Part shown: positions 6,029-7,867 of the stretch, piece after piece
How the letters are laid out: every line of letters starts with the position of its first letter
How positions within the stretch are numbered: the first letter of the stretch is position 1
Assembly: GCA_025925615.1 (NCBI GenBank)
Contig: JAICLN010000199.1
Span: 1 to 7,867, forward strand
Source of the DNA: Actinomycetospora sp.
Lineage (GTDB): Bacteria; Actinomycetota; Actinomycetes; Mycobacteriales; Pseudonocardiaceae
DNA length: 7,867 nt
Reading direction: 5' to 3'
Made by a program: the position numbers and the translations under genes
Notes under the pieces: model-generated
The model's database searches: none
Told to the model about the DNA's origin: nothing
The model's input: the letters and a program-made list of their open reading frames with translations, nothing else

Positions 6029-6400
6029 ATGACCGAGGTGCTGAACGCGGTCGCGGGGCTCATCGGTTCGCTGGCGTGGCCCCTGCTCGTCCTGGTGCTC
6101 GTCCTGCTCTTCCGGAAGCCGCTCGGCGCCCTCATCGGGAACCTCTCGACGCTGTCGGTCAAGGCGGGCGGGGTGGAGGCGGCCCTCTCGACCCAGAAGA
6201 ACGTGGAGAGCGCCCTGACGGCGGCGGCCGGCAACCGGAACGAGTCGGCGTCGGCCAACGTGCCCGCGGTCCTCACCGGAGCGCAGGCCACCGCCCGCCG
6301 TGCCGTGCAGCTCCTCGACGTCCACGGCGGGCCGCTGCTGCGTCGGGGTCTTCGAAGCGCCGCGGCGGTTTCGGGGAGACCGACGATCCCAACCAGCTGA
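6029..6400 (+). CDS. small single-pass membrane protein, probably frame-shifted at its end
   Basis: The ATG follows the previous stop by 3 bases and has GAGGA (6016-6020) 8 bases upstream, so translation is likely coupled to the 534-residue partner. As read, it encodes 123 residues. A membrane helix (about 9-28, rich in Leu/Val) is followed by RKPLGALIGNLS and a hydrophilic, Ala-rich cytoplasmic stretch that is probably helical (about 45-100). The tail after residue 104 is suspect. From about 6345 the codons in this frame lose their G/C third-base bias (ggt, ctt, cga, gtt, aga, cca), while the frame one base back keeps it and ends at 6432. A membrane anchor or sensor for the partner is a reasonable inference. 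The family is not recognised with confidence. Confidence 0.75.
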   Translation: MTEVLNAVAGLIGSLAWPLLVLVLVLLFRKPLGALIGNLSTLSVKAGGVEAALSTQKNVESALTAAAGNRNESASANVPAVLTGAQATARRAVQLLDVHGGPLLRRGLRSAAAVSGRPTIPTS

Positions 6401-6432
6401 TCGAGCTGGTGGTGAAGGCGCTCAACCGGTAG
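6364..6432 (+). pseudogene. out-of-frame C-terminal remnant of the small membrane protein
   Basis: Reading from 6364 in the frame that stops with TAG at 6430-6432 gives GGFGETDDPNQLIELVVK and then ALNR. This is a plausible amphipathic C-terminal helix, and 21 of its 23 codons end in G or C. It has no start or ribosome site of its own. The likeliest explanation is that it was once the end of the protein starting at 6029, joined by a loss of one base (or an out-of-frame deletion) near 6340-6350. A base-calling error in GC-rich DNA would look the same. The segment vaguely recalls the end of receiver-like domains in actinobacterial membrane-anchored proteins, which would imply a larger deletion; that is memory, not proof. 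Confidence 0.5.
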
Positions 6433-6550
6433 TGCTCACCCGGGTCTCGACGGCGACCCCTCGCACACGGTGGGATTCAGCCGGGAGGAGCTGACGACGA
6501 CGGGGCCCAGCTCACCTCGGGGCACCGAGTCCGACGAGAGGAAGCCGCGG

Positions 6551-7330
6551 ATGAGCGCGTGGCCGTTGTGGTGCAGCGGCCTGCTGCTGATCGTCGGGGT
6601 CCCGGCGGTGGCGGTCGGGGTGCAGTCGGCGCTGCGGCCCCGCTGGTCGGTGCTGCGCGAGGGTGACCACAACGAGGTCGCGGGCTTCCTCATCGCGATC
6701 GTCGGGGTGATCTACGCGGTGCTGCTCGCGTTCGTCGTGATCGTCAGCTGGGAGCAGTTCAGCCGCGCCGGTGACACCGTCGGCATGGAGGCCAGCGCCC
6801 TGCGGACCATCGACCGCACCGCGGCGGCGTTCCCGCCGGACTCCCGGGCCCGGGTCCGCGCCGACATCGTGGCCTACGCGCGCGCCGTCGTCGACGTCGA
6901 GTGGTCCGCGATGGCCCACGACCAGCCCGGCTCGCCCCCGGTAGGCGCGGCCCTGGACCGGCTCTCCACGGACCTCGAGGCCCTGCCGGCCGACACCCCG
7001 TCGCGCGCGCAGTTCGTCGGCGCCGAGGCCGAGCGCTTCAACGACCTCGTGACCGCGCGGTCCTCCCGGCTCGACTTCGTCGAGCAGGGTCTGCCGGGCG
7101 TGCTGTGGGCGGCGCTCGTGGTGGGGGCGGTCGTCACGATCGGCTTCTCCATGATCTTCGCGCTGAGAAGCCGGCTCCTGCAGACGTTCATGACGGCGAG
7201 CATCGCCGTGCTGATCGGCATCCTGCTGTTCGTGGCCGTGTCGATCGACCACCCGTTCGTCGGCGACGTCGCCGTGACGCCGGGCTCGCTCGAGCGGGTC
7301 CTCGCCGATCTCCCGAGCCCGCCCGGCTGA
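6551..7330 (+). CDS. DUF4239 (bestrophin-like) membrane protein
   Basis: This 259-residue integral membrane protein matches the DUF4239 family. The signature lies at residues 40-80: HNEVAGFLIAIVGVIYAVLL followed by AFVVIVSWEQF and later MEASALRTIDRTAAAFP. Membrane helices are at about 5-26, 43-66, 181-205 and 211-231, with a soluble helical loop (70-178) between the second and third, the usual 2+2 arrangement. A distant relation to bestrophin channels has been proposed for the family, but its function is not established. The start at 6551 is preferred because AGAGGAAG lies just upstream and MSAWPLWCSG leads straight into the first helix. An in-frame GTG at 6470 would add 27 polar residues before it. 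The 118-bp gap after 6432 holds no clear promoter or hairpin, so co-transcription with the preceding pair is possible. Confidence 0.9.
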   Translation: MSAWPLWCSGLLLIVGVPAVAVGVQSALRPRWSVLREGDHNEVAGFLIAIVGVIYAVLLAFVVIVSWEQFSRAGDTVGMEASALRTIDRTAAAFPPDSRARVRADIVAYARAVVDVEWSAMAHDQPGSPPVGAALDRLSTDLEALPADTPSRAQFVGAEAERFNDLVTARSSRLDFVEQGLPGVLWAALVVGAVVTIGFSMIFALRSRLLQTFMTASIAVLIGILLFVAVSIDHPFVGDVAVTPGSLERVLADLPSPPG

Positions 7331-7353
7331 CCCGTCCGCCGCCCCGCTACCTT
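7327..7353 (+). promoter_or_regulatory. possible promoter of the ABC transporter gene
   Basis: TACCTT at 7348-7353 fits the TANNNT form of an actinobacterial -10 box. CTGACC at 7327-7332 matches TTGACA at 4 of 6 positions, but the 15-bp spacer is shorter than ideal. The element overlaps the stop codon of the DUF4239 gene and lies 40 bases before the GTG at 7393. The evidence is weak. Confidence 0.3.
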
Positions 7354-7392
7354 CCGGCCTCGATCAATCGGTGAGTGCCCGAGGAGGCCGTG

Positions 7393-7867
7393 GTGGACGC
7401 CGTCGACTGGAGCACGGAGTGGCTCACCAGCCTGCTGTGGATCCTCGGGGTCTTCGTGGCGTCGCTGATCGTCCTCGGCCTCGTCGCCGTGCTCCTCGTG
7501 CGTCTCACGAGGTGGGGGCGACAGTTCTGGCGGCTCGCCGGTCCGTACGTGCGGCCGAACAGGGGGGCGCGCGCGACGTGGCGACCGACCCTGTTCGTCC
7601 TCCTGTTGTTGCTGCTCGTCGTGCTGTCGGTCCGGCTGAACCTGCTGCTGTCCTACAACACGAACGACCTCTACACCGCGCTGCAGAACCTCGACGCCGC
7701 GGCCTTCTGGCGGGCCATCGGCATCTTCGCGGTGCTCGCCGCGCTCTACGTCGCCCAGTCGCTCGTCACGTACTTCGTCGGCCAATCATTCCTGATCCGC
7801 CTCTGGGAGACCCTCAACGACCGGTTCCTCGGCGACTGGCTCGGTGACCGCGTCTATCACCGCTCCC
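7393..7867 (+). CDS. BacA/SbmA-like ABC transporter permease-ATPase, N-terminal part
   Basis: The reading frame stays open to the end of the window and gives 158 residues of what should be a protein of about 600 or more. Helices are at about 12-37, 65-86 and 105-132. The segment after the second helix, RLNLLLSYNTNDLYTALQNL (81-100) with FW at 105-106, and SFLIRLWETLNDRFLGDWL (132-150) are typical of the ABC_membrane_2 / SbmA-BacA transmembrane domain. That domain is found in exporters or importers such as E. coli YddA and Mycobacterium Rv1819c, where an ATPase domain follows. Family members move hydrophilic compounds such as peptides or cobalamin; the substrate here is unknown. GAGGAGG (7381-7387) sits 5 bases before GTG 7393, which is preferred over the adjacent GTG at 7390. 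The nucleotide-binding domain lies beyond the window, so its presence is an expectation. Confidence 0.85.
   Translation, partial: MDAVDWSTEWLTSLLWILGVFVASLIVLGLVAVLLVRLTRWGRQFWRLAGPYVRPNRGARATWRPTLFVLLLLLLVVLSVRLNLLLSYNTNDLYTALQNLDAAAFWRAIGIFAVLAALYVAQSLVTYFVGQSFLIRLWETLNDRFLGDWLGDRVYHRS

Noticed and set aside
6330..6350. Programmed ribosomal frameshift in the small membrane gene
   Set aside because: No slippery heptamer or clear downstream stimulatory hairpin is evident; mutation or sequence error is simpler.
1..7867. Mobile island or prophage
   Set aside because: No integrase, transposase, tRNA attachment site or compositional break was seen; the only mobile-like signal is the small inverted repeat at 1264-1333.

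Overview
The window is very GC-rich throughout, with strong G/C preference at third codon positions, GTG as well as ATG starts, and GAGGAGG-type ribosome sites. This points to an actinobacterium, most likely of the Pseudonocardiaceae type. That placement rests on composition and gene style only. No rRNA, tRNA, CRISPR array, integrase or transposase gene is visible.

Layout. Positions 1-291 hold two strong GC hairpins (28-68), probably the terminator of a gene to the left, then a leader. A plus-strand gene (292-1098) encodes a secreted, low-complexity His/Lys/Gly/Asp-rich protein. It converges on a minus-strand pair: a medium-chain NADPH:quinone-type oxidoreductase (3024-2107), overlapping by 4 bases (GTGA) a single-pass membrane protein with an extracytoplasmic domain (2110-1376). 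The convergent gap 1099-1375 is dense in dyads: a terminator hairpin, a 20-bp perfect palindrome with a third half-site, and a 16-bp perfect inverted repeat spanning 70 bp. A minus-strand PrsW-family intramembrane glutamic protease (4233-3250) follows, with its own terminator-like hairpin.

From 4421 everything reads on the plus strand. A 534-residue protein that I cannot assign to a characterised family (N-terminal globular part, central coiled coil, conserved-looking C-terminal domain) is followed after 3 bases by a small single-pass membrane protein (6029-6400). The end of the latter appears frame-shifted: codon use and a plausible helical C-terminus continue in another frame to 6432. Next come a DUF4239 (bestrophin-like) four-helix membrane protein (6551-7330) and, cut by the window end, the N-terminus of a BacA/SbmA-like (ABC_membrane_2) ABC transporter permease/ATPase (7393 onward).

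Most of the window is ordinary chromosomal membrane and envelope biology. The part most likely to hold something undescribed is the tight pair 4421-6432, a large coiled-coil protein with a membrane-anchored partner that seems damaged. The structured convergent intergenic region at 1127-1333 comes second.
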